In this document: piece by piece, positions 17,920-27,726 of the stretch | Numbering within the stretch: the stretch's first letter is position 1 | Layout: each line of letters opens with the position of its first letter | From: Planctomycetota bacterium | Lineage (GTDB): Bacteria > Planctomycetota > GCA-2746535 | Assembly (NCBI GenBank): GCA_002746535.1 | Contig: NVWA01000001.1 | Coordinates: forward strand, 1-64,000 | Reading direction: 5' to 3' | Length of the DNA: 64,000 bases | Notes under the pieces: generated by a model | Databases searched by the model: none | Told to the model about the DNA's origin: nothing | Seen by the model: the letters and a program-made list of their open reading frames with translations, nothing else | Position numbers and translations under genes: made by a program

Positions 17920-19620
17920 ATGAAAAATACGAATCGTTTAACTTTAATCGGATTGGCTATAATTCCCCTTTTGTTTCTTATTGGGTGTGGTGGCTCTTCT
18001 ATTAGTGGTACAGGTGGCACCAAAGAAACATCAAATGAAATATTTGATGATCAGGGATTATCTGCAAATTTCAGAAATTCTGTTGTTCAATTGCCTGATA
18101 ATTTATTATTATCATCGATTAGTTCAAGTGGTAAAAAGAGTTCTAAAAAGTCAAAATCAGATGGTGAAGAGTCTATTGCAGTGAGCGTGTATAGTACGAT
18201 TTTTTCCTATTTAAGATTTTCAGAGAATATCAAAGAAAGTGTGGTTAAAACATTTATTGAAATTTACGATAGTGGAATTTTAAGAAATTTAGAAGTGGAT
18301 GTCATCTATCCAACTGATGGTGATGATGGTTTCACGGGATTCAAATTAGAAAAAACTTTGCCAGGTTTTGATTGGAAAGTAAGCTTATATAATGGAAATG
18401 ATAGTAGTCCCGTTACTACATTTTTATTTAGTAGATCGGAAAATTATTTAAAAGGTAAAATACTCCTCGGTTCTGTTGAGAGCAAAACCTATATTGTTGA
18501 TGATGTTTCCACAACTATTTCTGAAAATTCCACATTAGAAGTAAGCTTTGAAGGAAGTGCTACGAAAAAGTCTATGTCTTTAAAGTTTGTATCAGATTTT
18601 GATACTTTGATAACATTTGCAAAAGAAAATTGGGATAAACTTAGTGCTGCCCAAAAAGAGACATTAGACTTAGGCAAGCCCAAAAATTTAATGTTGAATG
18701 TTACTTTTGAAAATGATGAATATGCGATTAGTGGTACTTCTTACCATCCAGGATGGAAAACAATTAGTGAATTGGATAACGAAGATAATATTTTTGGTGA
18801 TAATAATCAAACATATATGTTTAAAGCAAAATCAATAGTAGGTGATGAAAAAGGTGTAAAAATGGCAGTTGCATTGCCCGATAATTCCTTAAATGATATC
18901 ACCACTGTTTATGTAGATGATTCGATTTCAAATAGATTTAAATCTAATTTTATCGATACAGTTAATAAAAACTTACTTAGATCATTTGATGAGATTGATG
19001 ATACCAGTACTGATGATACAAATTTTGATGGAGATGCAGCAGCAGAAAAAATAGAAGGGTTTAATACAATTCGATGGTTAATGGGTGATTCTAGATTACC
19101 AATTCAGTCACTATTGTCACATGGTTCTATCATAACCCAGGCAGAAATGGATTTGGCAACTAATTTTTGGCAGGATGGTTCACTAACTACATGGAACCTT
19201 GAAACGCTAGCTAAAGTAAACACGGCCTTAGGAGACATTGCCAGATCTGATGAAAGTAAACTTATTATTTACAATATAATTATGGCTCCAACGATTATTT
19301 CTAATTTCATTAGTCAAAACATTAAAGTGACCTATGACGATTTAGAAGTATTGTTTGCAGTTGAAAGTGAGGATGCCTCAGCTTTTAAAATTGCTTTTGA
19401 TACATTTACAAGAATCGTTAATCCAGCTTTTTTCACTAAAGAAAAAGGGTTACTTGGTACGTATGATGGGACATTATTTTACGAATATAATAAATCAGAC
19501 CAAACCTTGACTGAAGGTGATAAACCAACTCATTTTGATTCTATGAATGCAATGGACCTTGAAAGTATGGAAAGTTATACTCCTGTAGACGTGATGGAAT
19601 TAGAAATTTTTATTGAATAA
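17920..19620 (+). CDS. Large lipoprotein of unknown function
   Basis: I place the start at 17920, preceded by AAGGAG, giving 566 residues. The first residues (MKNTNRLTLIGLAIIPLLFLIGCGG) are a lipoprotein signal with lipobox LIGC, so the protein is probably anchored to a membrane. The rest is polar and rich in Asp, Ser and Thr, with no motif I know. A Ser/Lys-rich segment (SSGKKSSKKSKSDGEES) follows the N-terminus. DUF6502-lipoprotein pairs suggest co-regulation. The gap to the upstream gene is one base. Confidence 0.7.
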   Translation: MKNTNRLTLIGLAIIPLLFLIGCGGSSISGTGGTKETSNEIFDDQGLSANFRNSVVQLPDNLLLSSISSSGKKSSKKSKSDGEESIAVSVYSTIFSYLRFSENIKESVVKTFIEIYDSGILRNLEVDVIYPTDGDDGFTGFKLEKTLPGFDWKVSLYNGNDSSPVTTFLFSRSENYLKGKILLGSVESKTYIVDDVSTTISENSTLEVSFEGSATKKSMSLKFVSDFDTLITFAKENWDKLSAAQKETLDLGKPKNLMLNVTFENDEYAISGTSYHPGWKTISELDNEDNIFGDNNQTYMFKAKSIVGDEKGVKMAVALPDNSLNDITTVYVDDSISNRFKSNFIDTVNKNLLRSFDEIDDTSTDDTNFDGDAAAEKIEGFNTIRWLMGDSRLPIQSLLSHGSIITQAEMDLATNFWQDGSLTTWNLETLAKVNTALGDIARSDESKLIIYNIIMAPTIISNFISQNIKVTYDDLEVLFAVESEDASAFKIAFDTFTRIVNPAFFTKEKGLLGTYDGTLFYEYNKSDQTLTEGDKPTHFDSMNAMDLESMESYTPVDVMELEIFIE

Positions 19621-19637
19621 GATTTTATTAAATGAGG

Positions 19638-19659
19638 GATGCCTACTAAAGTAGGTGTC
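19638..19659. terminator. Hairpin between convergent lipoprotein and hemW genes
   Basis: CCTAC-TAAA-GTAGG (19642-19655) is a perfect 5-bp stem extended by G-U and A-U pairs to about nine pairs. It lies in the 41-base gap between convergent stops. There is no long T-run on either side, so termination is plausible but not strong. Confidence 0.4.
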
Positions 19660-19661
19660 TC

Positions 19662-20783
19662 TTAGATAAAATTTTTCAAAATAGAATTCGCAACTTTTAA
19701 ACCAGTCGCCGTTAATTTAATATTTCCTTCAGATATGGTCATGAGATTATTTTCAATAAAAAGTTCTGTTTCGCCTTTTATCAAATCAATTGGATTATAA
19801 TCTGTTTGAGTTTTGAATTCCGAACAATTTATTCCTTTGACAGTTCTAAGTTGTGTCATTAACGTTTCACGGGCATAATTTTCGTCGCTTAACGTTTCTT
19901 CGAAAACGTTTGCTAATTTATTTTGCTCAATTAATTGTATATATTCTTGTGGATTTCGTTCATTTGAAGAGCGCGTTCTATTAATAAATGAAAATGCTCC
20001 AGACCCTAATCCAAAATAAGAATTGTTTAACCAGTAGTTTATATTGTGTTTGGATTCAAAACCAGGTTTTGCGTAATTACTAATTTCATATTTTAGAATT
20101 CCATATTGAGGGGTGAGCTTATCTAATATTTCGGTCATAGCTATCACATCGTCTTCAGGGCCTTGCTTTATATTATTGATCGCATATGGTGTTCCTTCTT
20201 CTATAGTAAGTTCATAAGCTGAAATATGAGTAGGGTTTTGGTCAAGAATATATTTTAAATCTTCTTCAAATTGTTTGACGGATTGACCTGGCACTCCAAA
20301 AATAACATCAAGATTGAAAGAGGGGAATTCACTCTCTTTTAATAATTGAATCGAATTTTTAGATAATTTCGACGAGTGAGTCCTGGTAAGTGTTTTTAAA
20401 GTATTATCTGATAAGCTTTGTATTCCCAAACTTATACGATTTATTTTTAAAGATTTCCAGAAGTGAATTTTACTTTTTAATAAACTAGTAGGATTCGCTT
20501 CCAAAGTAATTTCAATTGAATTATTATTTTTCCATTTTGTAAAATAAGTAATTAATTCTTCTAATTGATTTTCGTTTAACAACGATGGCGTGCCACCACC
20601 AAAATATATTGTTTCTAATTCAGGATTAAATTGATGATCTTTTAGAATCATTTCCCATTCTGATTTCAAAGCCTCTATATAAGTATCGGGAACAATATTT
20701 CCTTTAAAAACGGGAAATGAACAGTAGTCACAAATATTTCTACAATAGGGTATATGAATATATAATGATTTAGGTTGTGGCAT
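19662..20783 (-). CDS. hemW: Radical SAM heme chaperone HemW
   Basis: The 373-residue protein has the radical SAM cluster motif C14-x3-C18-x2-C21 in IPYCRNICDYCSF, then ETIYFGGGTPSLL, ISLGIQSLSDNTLKTLTRTHS, DVIFGVPGQS and SAYELTIEEGTPY, all typical of HemW. The family resembles coproporphyrinogen dehydrogenase HemN but lacks its N-terminal extension. HemW is understood to bind heme and deliver it to membrane respiratory proteins. It is the last gene of the fdhD-ORF133-hemW unit, nine bases from ORF133. Confidence 0.92.
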   Translation of the reverse strand: MPQPKSLYIHIPYCRNICDYCSFPVFKGNIVPDTYIEALKSEWEMILKDHQFNPELETIYFGGGTPSLLNENQLEELITYFTKWKNNNSIEITLEANPTSLLKSKIHFWKSLKINRISLGIQSLSDNTLKTLTRTHSSKLSKNSIQLLKESEFPSFNLDVIFGVPGQSVKQFEEDLKYILDQNPTHISAYELTIEEGTPYAINNIKQGPEDDVIAMTEILDKLTPQYGILKYEISNYAKPGFESKHNINYWLNNSYFGLGSGAFSFINRTRSSNERNPQEYIQLIEQNKLANVFEETLSDENYARETLMTQLRTVKGINCSEFKTQTDYNPIDLIKGETELFIENNLMTISEGNIKLTATGLKVANSILKNFI

Positions 20784-20792
20784 TTAAATTAT

Positions 20793-21194
20793 TTATTTTT
20801 TTGATTTTGTGCCACAACTACCACAGCTATTTGAACAAGGGGTAATATCTTGAACAGGCATCTCTAATCCTATTTTTATAATAGCTTCAATGTTTCCATG
20901 ATCATATTCAATTCCAATTAATTCTGCGTTTAAACCATTGTATATAGGGTCTAATCCTAAAAATATCCCTATGCATGAATGAATACTGATTAAATATTTT
21001 CGTTCAAAAAAGGAAGAGGCGACTGAGAAAGGTTTTTCTAAAATAGTAAGAATATCGTGTTTTAAATACTTTTTTAATTCTTTTTTATCTTCTATTTTAG
21101 AGCCACAGGTATTTTTTATGGCTTCATAGTTCACTAGAACGTCATTCTCATCTAAAATTAATCGATGTAATTCAGAAATATCTTTACACGGCAT
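20793..21194 (-). CDS. Small protein with C-terminal Cys cluster, between fdhD and hemW
   Basis: This 133-residue protein has no recognised domain. It has a Cys near the start (MPCKDIS), NTCGSKI near residue 30, HSCIGIFLG near 72, and a tail CSNSCGSCGTK. The tail looks like a metal or iron-sulfur ligand site. It is spaced nine bases from each neighbour, so it is surely co-transcribed with fdhD and hemW. Both handle cofactors for anaerobic or redox enzymes, so a role in cofactor or cluster transfer is a reasonable guess and nothing more. Confidence 0.6.
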   Translation of the reverse strand: MPCKDISELHRLILDENDVLVNYEAIKNTCGSKIEDKKELKKYLKHDILTILEKPFSVASSFFERKYLISIHSCIGIFLGLDPIYNGLNAELIGIEYDHGNIEAIIKIGLEMPVQDITPCSNSCGSCGTKSKK

Positions 21195-21203
21195 AAGGTC
21201 TAC

Positions 21204-22010
21204 TCACAATAAATCATTGGTTAATATTTTTTCTTTACAGGAAAATATAGTTATTCTATTTTGTCGACAGAATCCAGCAATACAAATTCCTAAAGTTTCT
21301 GCTAGTTCTATGGATAATGATGTAGGTGATGAGACGGCCAAAATGTGTGTTATTTTTAATTGATAGGCTTTGGCAAGTATTTCAAATGAAAGTCTTCCAC
21401 TTATTAGCATTATTTGGGCATCATTTATAGTATTGTTCTTTAACAAATATCCGGCTGCTTTATCTACTGCATTATGTCTGCCAACATCTTCAAAGAGGCA
21501 CATAAAATTGTATGTATTGTCGAATATTGCTACTGCATGACAGCCACCCGTTAAATTAAATAGAGTTTGCTTATCCTGCATTATATTTATCAAGGATTGA
21601 ATTTTGATTGGATTAATTTTGAAATTTGAATTTAATTTGCCATTTTTGAAATAGTGCTCAGATAAAAACTCCTTGCCGCAGAGTCCACATGAAGAATTAG
21701 AAATAAATTTTCTTGATTGACTAGGGTTTTCAAAATCTGGAATTTTCACAATTACGGCAAAGATTTCTTCATCCTCAGATTTTTTTAATTCTTCAATTGA
21801 TTCTATTTGATCTATATTGGATAGTAAATCTTCATTGAAAAGAAAACCAATTGTAAGAAATATATCATGACCTGGCGTTCTCATTGTGACGCTAAGTGGA
21901 TTCCCATTAATGTTAATTTGTAAGGGTGCCTCTACAATAATTTGATCACTTAAATTGGTGTATTTGTTCTCTTTAATTAATAATGAAGGAATTGTTTTTG
22001 ATGGATTCAT
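21204..22010 (-). CDS. fdhD: FdhD sulfurtransferase for formate dehydrogenase
   Basis: The 268-residue protein shows FdhD signatures: the active-site CxxC in NSSCGLCGKEFL, then GGCHAVAIFD, EDVGRHNAVDKAAG, SGRLSFEILAKA and AVSSPTSLSIELA. FdhD transfers sulfur from a cysteine desulfurase to the molybdenum or tungsten bis-MGD cofactor of formate dehydrogenases. Its presence predicts such an enzyme elsewhere in the genome, since none is in this window. AGGAAA precedes the ATG. First gene of a three-gene operon. Confidence 0.93.
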   Translation of the reverse strand: MNPSKTIPSLLIKENKYTNLSDQIIVEAPLQININGNPLSVTMRTPGHDIFLTIGFLFNEDLLSNIDQIESIEELKKSEDEEIFAVIVKIPDFENPSQSRKFISNSSCGLCGKEFLSEHYFKNGKLNSNFKINPIKIQSLINIMQDKQTLFNLTGGCHAVAIFDNTYNFMCLFEDVGRHNAVDKAAGYLLKNNTINDAQIMLISGRLSFEILAKAYQLKITHILAVSSPTSLSIELAETLGICIAGFCRQNRITIFSCKEKILTNDLL

Positions 22011-22296
22011 TTTCCTAAACCAAAATAATTAGAATTTATACCACGCTCCATAATGATAATGAAGCAAAATCAATTATATACTTGATAAATTTAAATTTCA
22101 GTTTGTGCATTTATGAACTTAGGCCATTGTTCAAACTATGTATTATTAGTGATTATCAATAAAATTCATCAATATATTTTGTAATTCTTAATCATTATAA
22201 TGTTTAGAAACATATTATTTTGCCTTTCAATTGTTCGGCTTAAAATACCACCTTTTTTAAGTGCTTATTCACAATAGATATCATTTGGGGTTTTAT

Positions 22297-25200
22297 ATGG
22301 TGACAAATTCATCTGGTGCAGATCAACTATATTTAATAGCAGAAAGACTTTCTAAAGATTTTTCTTTATTTCCTCAATCCAAAGATTCTTCTAAACAAAT
22401 CGCATTAGAAGGTGTCCTTGATGAGGGTAGAATAGTTGAGGCAATTGCAGAATTAAAAAAACTAGATATTGACACTTATATTGAAAGAACTGTTAATCCA
22501 ACTGGTTCTGGTGAAAAAGGTAGACCAGGTTCGCAGGAAATTTTAAAAAACTTTGGATTAAGAATAATCAAAGAAAATAATGTAGGGCCTCTCTATGCTT
22601 TAGAAGCTGAAATGGATTTTGGAGATGAGTTCCGACGAATTGGTTTTATCACTCAAAATCGAAATGTAAATAATGGACAATGGGGTCCTGAACATCACAA
22701 TAAAGCAGTAGAAATTTTAAGAGAGTACACTCAACTTAATATTCCAGTAGTTACTTTTATGGATACCCCTGGTGCTGATGCATTAGAGGAAGCTAATAAG
22801 AATAATCAAGCTCATTCAATTTCTGCTTTAATAACTGAATTCGGAAATGTAGGCATTCCTACATTGGGAATAGTATTGGGACAAGGATATTCTGGAGGTG
22901 CAATTCCATTAGCAACTACTAATCTTCTTTTATCTGTTAGAGACGGAGTTTTTAATACGATACATCCTATTGGACTTGAAAGTATTGTTCGAAAGTATAA
23001 TTTAAGTTGGCAGGAATGTGCAAAGTATGTTGGTGTCTCATCATATGAGCTCTATCAAAAAGGTTACTTAGATGGAATTATAGATTATGCCCCTGGTGAA
23101 AAGGGCGATACATTTACAAATTTAAAAAAGGCAATTGTTTCTGGTATTAGATCAATCGAAAATGCCACCATAGAATTTGTTGCTAATAATAAATATATAT
23201 TTGAGCATTCTCGAAAAAGTATTTTTAGGTTTATTAATCCTTCTGAAGAACAGAAGAGACTTCAGGAAGTATCTCACTTGAGTTTAAGTAGTATTCCGTC
23301 TCAACAAAATAATGTTTTTGGTGTGGCAAATCGATATTTAAGGTATTTGAATTTGCGTAAAAAGATCCAATCCAGAAGGGTTGAAACTTATGGGCGATTA
23401 GCTCCACAACAAGCACCAAAGGGAGATTTAGACGAAAGAACAGAAAAAGATCGCCGCGCAGCTTTTTTTAATTGGCTACAAGACCCCGATAAAATTATTT
23501 ATGATGACATACTTAATAAATCTTGGAAAACATTTGTTGCTAGAAGAGAAGATCGATTTGAGGAATATAATAGATTCACTAAATTATTTAAAGGTGACCC
23601 ACAGAGAAATTATGATAAATCTATTGAAGATTTAAAATTTAACTATGCCTTCTATTTGTATAACCTTTGGAAGTCTGATGCCAAGACAGATTTCTTATCA
23701 TTAATTCAATATCTGGAAAATTATGATGAAGAAAAGTATTTATTTCAAAATAAGGAAATTAATAAGGTCAAAGAATTATGCCAAATGGTTCAAGATGATT
23801 CAAATCAATTTGGAAACTATTTAAAAAATAAGTTTAGTTATGAAACTAAGCGAGTAATCAATTTATTTTTACTTGATAAAACATCAATTGAAAACGTGAA
23901 GTATTCTTTTGCCATGGAATTTAATACCTTAATCATCAATACATCCATTTATGATGAGGAATTATTTAAAGATATCGTTTTTTCAGATTCTTTAAAAGAA
24001 CTTATTTCAAATGAGGAAAACCTTAAAAAGATTTCGGTAAATCGAAAATTACTTGAAAGTATATTGGGAGATAAGATTGTAAAAAGCTCCCTTTCTCATT
24101 CCACCAATAGTGAGACAGATAAAACAATTTTAGATGTTTTGGTTGATGATGATCTTAGGGAAGAATTTATTAAGGAATGCCAAAACGTTTTAATTTTCGA
24201 TGGCATATATAATAATATTGTGACTAACTTGGTCTCAATTGCCAAAGAAGCAAACGCTTACAAGATTCTATCAAAAGAATCAGTCAGAAATTTATTAGAT
24301 ACGGCATTGCAAACGGTTACGCATGATTTTATGGAAAATCATTTAGATGATCAGAACGACAAGAATAGTTTAAATAGTTTAAGAGAGCAGTTTTACAATT
24401 GGCTGATCTTTTTTATTCATCATTCGAAATGTGGTGAATATCTAACCAGTGTAGAATTATGGAAAAAATTAGTTTTTCCAAGATTGTCAGACACCTTATT
24501 AGTTATTATTACATTTTTTTTCGAACGAATTTTACCTGAGTATTATTTATCTGAAAAAGAGGGCAAGATTTATGAAGGTCGAATTAACCCAAAAAGTATT
24601 GGTCGAAAAGATTTTTGGAATCGAATTACTATTGCTTATAACGATCTGCTAATTCAGGAAATTTTAACTGCAGAGAAAAAGAAAAAACTAACAAGTGCAA
24701 ATTCATTTATAGAAACATTTTTCACTGATTTTAAATATCATTCTGACAATAATTTAATGTCGGCAAACCCTGTTTCTTTTCCAGGATTTAGAATAGCAAT
24801 TGAGAAAGCATTAAAAAATAATGTAACACCCTGTGGAATCATTACAGGAATAGGAAGGTTTAAATCTGATAAAGTTCCGCATAGAGTCGGAGTAATCATA
24901 AGTAATATTGATTTTCAAGCCGGTGCATTTGATATGGCCAGTGCTGAAAAGGTGTGTAAACTTTTAGTGGATTGCGCTATTAGAAGATTGCCTGTTGTAT
25001 GTTTTATTTCATCAGGTGGTATGCAGACTAAAGAAGGTGCTGGAGCATTGTTCTCAATGCCAATCATTAATGACCGAATTACAAGATTTGTAAGAGATAA
25101 TGACTTACCAATTATAGTTTTTGGTTTTGGAGATTGTACAGGAGGTGCTCAAGCAAGTTTTGTAACTCATCCATGCGTTCAAACTTATTATTTTTCTGGA

Positions 25201-27255
25201 ACTAACATGCCTTTTGCAGGACAAATTGTTGTGCGATCATATTTGCCATCCATTGCGACGTTATCGAATTATCTTTCGCAAAAAGAAGGAGCAATGCGTG
25301 GACTGGTTAAAAATCCTTTTTCTGATGATCTAGATGAAAGATTACAAGAAGTTGATCCAAATATGCCTGTACCTAAAGAAACCGTTGAAGATGTTTTTGT
25401 CCGAATCATGAAAGGTTCATTGCTTACGACTGAAGATGATGAATTGAAGCAAAATGAAATATCAAATATACGGCCGATTCAAAGAGTTCTTATTCATGCA
25501 CGTGGTTGTACAGCTGTTAAATTAATTCGAAAAGCGCAAGAAAATGATATCCAAGTGGTTTTGGTTCAATCGGATCCGGATATGAACTCCGTGGCTGCCG
25601 ATATGATTACTGGAAATGATCATTTAATTTGTATTGGTGGTAATACACCTGATGAAAGTTATTTAAATGCAAAGAGTGTTTTGAAAATTGCAGAACATGA
25701 AGAAGCTGACGCCTTGCATCCTGGGATTGGGTTTTTATCTGAAAATTCAGAATTTGCTGAGTATTGTCGAAACCATCAAATTAATTTTATTGGTCCATCA
25801 GTTTATAGTATGGAAATGATGGGTAATAAATCAAATGCCATTAATACTTCCTTGAAACTTAATATACCAGTTGTTCCAGGTAGTCACGGAGTTTTGACAA
25901 GTTCAGATTTAGCCGCTAGTGTGGCCGATAAAATTAGCTATCCTGTTATGATTAAAGCCGTACATGGTGGCGGGGGTAAAGGAATCCAAGTTGTTGAAAA
26001 ACCTGAAGATATTCATCAGATTTTTCATCAACTTTGTGCTGAAGCTAAAAGTGCTTTCGGTAATGGTGATGTGTACCTTGAAAAATATATAACTTCGTTA
26101 CGTCACATTGAAATACAACTATTACGTGACTCAAATGGTAATACAAAAATATTAGGATTAAGAGACTGTAGCGTTCAAAGGAACAATCAAAAACTAATTG
26201 AAGAATCAAGTTCTACCATGTTGCCTGATGAGTTGATGCAAAAGGCTTTTAAATATACCGAAGATATTGCCAATGAAATAAATTATATTGGAGCTGGAAC
26301 GGTTGAGTTTATTTTTGACTTACCAAGTAAAAGTCTTTATTTTATGGAAATGAATACAAGATTACAGGTTGAACATCCAGTTACTGAAGCTGTTTCAGGT
26401 GTTGATATAGTGACAAGCCAATTCAAAATTGCTTCAGGAGAATCAATTGAATCAATTGTTGTTAATAACAATGGATACGCAATGGAAGTTCGAGTGAATG
26501 CTGAAAAGATGAAAGTTTCTGATGATAACTCTATTCAGTTTTTGCCAAATCCTGGTGAAGTAACTGAATTCATGATGCCTGATGAAGAGTATATTGAAAT
26601 CATTTCAACAATCGCTCAAGGAAAATTCGTTTCGCCATATTATGATAGTATGGTTGTTCAGATCATATGCCATGGTGATAATCGAGAAGATACGATTAAT
26701 AAATTATTAAATTATTTAGATCGTGTAACCATAAAAGGAATCTGTACCAATATACCATTAATTAAAAGAATTTTAAAGGACTCTGTATTTAGAGAAGGTG
26801 ATTACGATACCGGATATCTCCCTAAATTTTTGAGCAATGTAAATTCAAAAGAATTAGTAAGTGAAATCGAAGAATACGCCGGTGTATCAGAACAAAAATT
26901 TGATATTGCAAGTTTGACAATTTCTGAAAGCAATGAACTTAAAGTGATTTCACCGTCAACGGGCATCTTTTATCTTACGCCATCACCTACGGAACCTGAG
27001 TTTGTAAAACTAGGGGATAAAATAACAATTGATCACAAAATTTGTTTGATTGAAGCGATGAAACTTTTTACTTCAGTAACCTTAGCAAATTTTAATGGTG
27101 AATCAGATGTTATTTATGAAGCCAATCAAGAATACGAAGTAACTCGAATAAATAAATCTACTGGCCAGCAGGTGAATGCTGGTGACTTGCTATTTGTTAT
27201 CAAAGCAGTTGGTCAGGTTCAGCCATCTCCAAAAACCCAGGAAGCGATAAATTAA
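22297..27255 (+). CDS. Single-chain acetyl-CoA (acyl-CoA) carboxylase: CT-alpha, CT-beta, biotin carboxylase, BCCP
   Basis: I start at the ATG at 22297 (GGGG upstream) rather than the in-frame GTG at 22261, giving 1652 residues. AccA-like CT-alpha spans about 80-285 (FMDTPGADALEEANKNNQ, GQGYSGGAIPLATTN). After about 500 residues without a recognised domain, an AccD-like CT-beta spans about 820-1005 (SSGGMQTKEGAGALFSMP, FGFGDCTGGAQASFVTHP), lacking the usual zinc finger. Biotin carboxylase spans about 1060-1520 (KAVHGGGGKGIQVVEKPE, EMNTRLQVEHPVTEA). A biotinyl domain at about 1550-1648 carries the biotin lysine K1589 in IEAMKLF. The chain can thus carboxylate biotin and transfer CO2 to acyl-CoA, the first step of fatty-acid synthesis. 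Eukaryotic ACC uses the opposite order (BC first). It heads a long co-directional gene run. Confidence 0.9.
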   Translation: MVTNSSGADQLYLIAERLSKDFSLFPQSKDSSKQIALEGVLDEGRIVEAIAELKKLDIDTYIERTVNPTGSGEKGRPGSQEILKNFGLRIIKENNVGPLYALEAEMDFGDEFRRIGFITQNRNVNNGQWGPEHHNKAVEILREYTQLNIPVVTFMDTPGADALEEANKNNQAHSISALITEFGNVGIPTLGIVLGQGYSGGAIPLATTNLLLSVRDGVFNTIHPIGLESIVRKYNLSWQECAKYVGVSSYELYQKGYLDGIIDYAPGEKGDTFTNLKKAIVSGIRSIENATIEFVANNKYIFEHSRKSIFRFINPSEEQKRLQEVSHLSLSSIPSQQNNVFGVANRYLRYLNLRKKIQSRRVETYGRLAPQQAPKGDLDERTEKDRRAAFFNWLQDPDKIIYDDILNKSWKTFVARREDRFEEYNRFTKLFKGDPQRNYDKSIEDLKFNYAFYLYNLWKSDAKTDFLSLIQYLENYDEEKYLFQNKEINKVKELCQMVQDDSNQFGNYLKNKFSYETKRVINLFLLDKTSIENVKYSFAMEFNTLIINTSIYDEELFKDIVFSDSLKELISNEENLKKISVNRKLLESILGDKIVKSSLSHSTNSETDKTILDVLVDDDLREEFIKECQNVLIFDGIYNNIVTNLVSIAKEANAYKILSKESVRNLLDTALQTVTHDFMENHLDDQNDKNSLNSLREQFYNWLIFFIHHSKCGEYLTSVELWKKLVFPRLSDTLLVIITFFFERILPEYYLSEKEGKIYEGRINPKSIGRKDFWNRITIAYNDLLIQEILTAEKKKKLTSANSFIETFFTDFKYHSDNNLMSANPVSFPGFRIAIEKALKNNVTPCGIITGIGRFKSDKVPHRVGVIISNIDFQAGAFDMASAEKVCKLLVDCAIRRLPVVCFISSGGMQTKEGAGALFSMPIINDRITRFVRDNDLPIIVFGFGDCTGGAQASFVTHPCVQTYYFSGTNMPFAGQIVVRSYLPSIATLSNYLSQKEGAMRGLVKNPFSDDLDERLQEVDPNMPVPKETVEDVFVRIMKGSLLTTEDDELKQNEISNIRPIQRVLIHARGCTAVKLIRKAQENDIQVVLVQSDPDMNSVAADMITGNDHLICIGGNTPDESYLNAKSVLKIAEHEEADALHPGIGFLSENSEFAEYCRNHQINFIGPSVYSMEMMGNKSNAINTSLKLNIPVVPGSHGVLTSSDLAASVADKISYPVMIKAVHGGGGKGIQVVEKPEDIHQIFHQLCAEAKSAFGNGDVYLEKYITSLRHIEIQLLRDSNGNTKILGLRDCSVQRNNQKLIEESSSTMLPDELMQKAFKYTEDIANEINYIGAGTVEFIFDLPSKSLYFMEMNTRLQVEHPVTEAVSGVDIVTSQFKIASGESIESIVVNNNGYAMEVRVNAEKMKVSDDNSIQFLPNPGEVTEFMMPDEEYIEIISTIAQGKFVSPYYDSMVVQIICHGDNREDTINKLLNYLDRVTIKGICTNIPLIKRILKDSVFREGDYDTGYLPKFLSNVNSKELVSEIEEYAGVSEQKFDIASLTISESNELKVISPSTGIFYLTPSPTEPEFVKLGDKITIDHKICLIEAMKLFTSVTLANFNGESDVIYEANQEYEVTRINKSTGQQVNAGDLLFVIKAVGQVQPSPKTQEAIN

Positions 27256-27260
27256 ATTTA

Positions 27261-27716
27261 ATGTTTATTTTTTATGTAGATGGTGATGCTTGTCCGGTAA
27301 AAGAAATAATTAAAAAGGTGGTTGATCGATATCAGCTAGAAACAATTATAGTATCAGCCTCACCTTTAAAAGTGAAACCTCCTATAAAAAATGTTGCTGT
27401 AGGAAACGCTTTTGATGGGGCAGATGATTGGATAATTGAAAGAATTCAAAAGTTTGATTTATTAGCAACAGCGGATATTGAGCTTGCCTATAGAGCTTTA
27501 AAAGCTGATGCTTATGCGATTGATTTTAAAGGTACAATTTTTACAGATGAAAATATTGTTGATATGATGGCCAAAAGAAACTTAATGGCTGTTTTAAGAG
27601 ATACTCAGTTTGATCATGAAAAGAAACTTAAGAAGAGAACTCTGAAAGATAGTTCTGTTTTTGCTAATAATCTTGATAACATAATACAAAAAATAAAAAG
27701 AAAATTAAAAATTTAG
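27261..27716 (+). CDS. yaiI: YaiI/YqxD (UPF0178) family protein
   Basis: The 151 residues match the DUF188/UPF0178 family: an N-terminal YVDGDACPVK, central GADDWIIERI, ATADIELAYRAL and a C-terminal RDTQFDHEKK region. The fold is PIN-like and a nuclease role has been proposed, but no function is established. It begins six bases after the carboxylase stop and is likely translated from the same mRNA. Confidence 0.82.
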   Translation: MFIFYVDGDACPVKEIIKKVVDRYQLETIIVSASPLKVKPPIKNVAVGNAFDGADDWIIERIQKFDLLATADIELAYRALKADAYAIDFKGTIFTDENIVDMMAKRNLMAVLRDTQFDHEKKLKKRTLKDSSVFANNLDNIIQKIKRKLKI

Positions 27717-27726
27717 TGGAATTGAT

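Noticed and set aside
22261-22296. Alternative GTG start for the fused carboxylase
   Set aside because: The 12 added residues have no match to the family and no ribosome binding site; the ATG at 22297 fits better.
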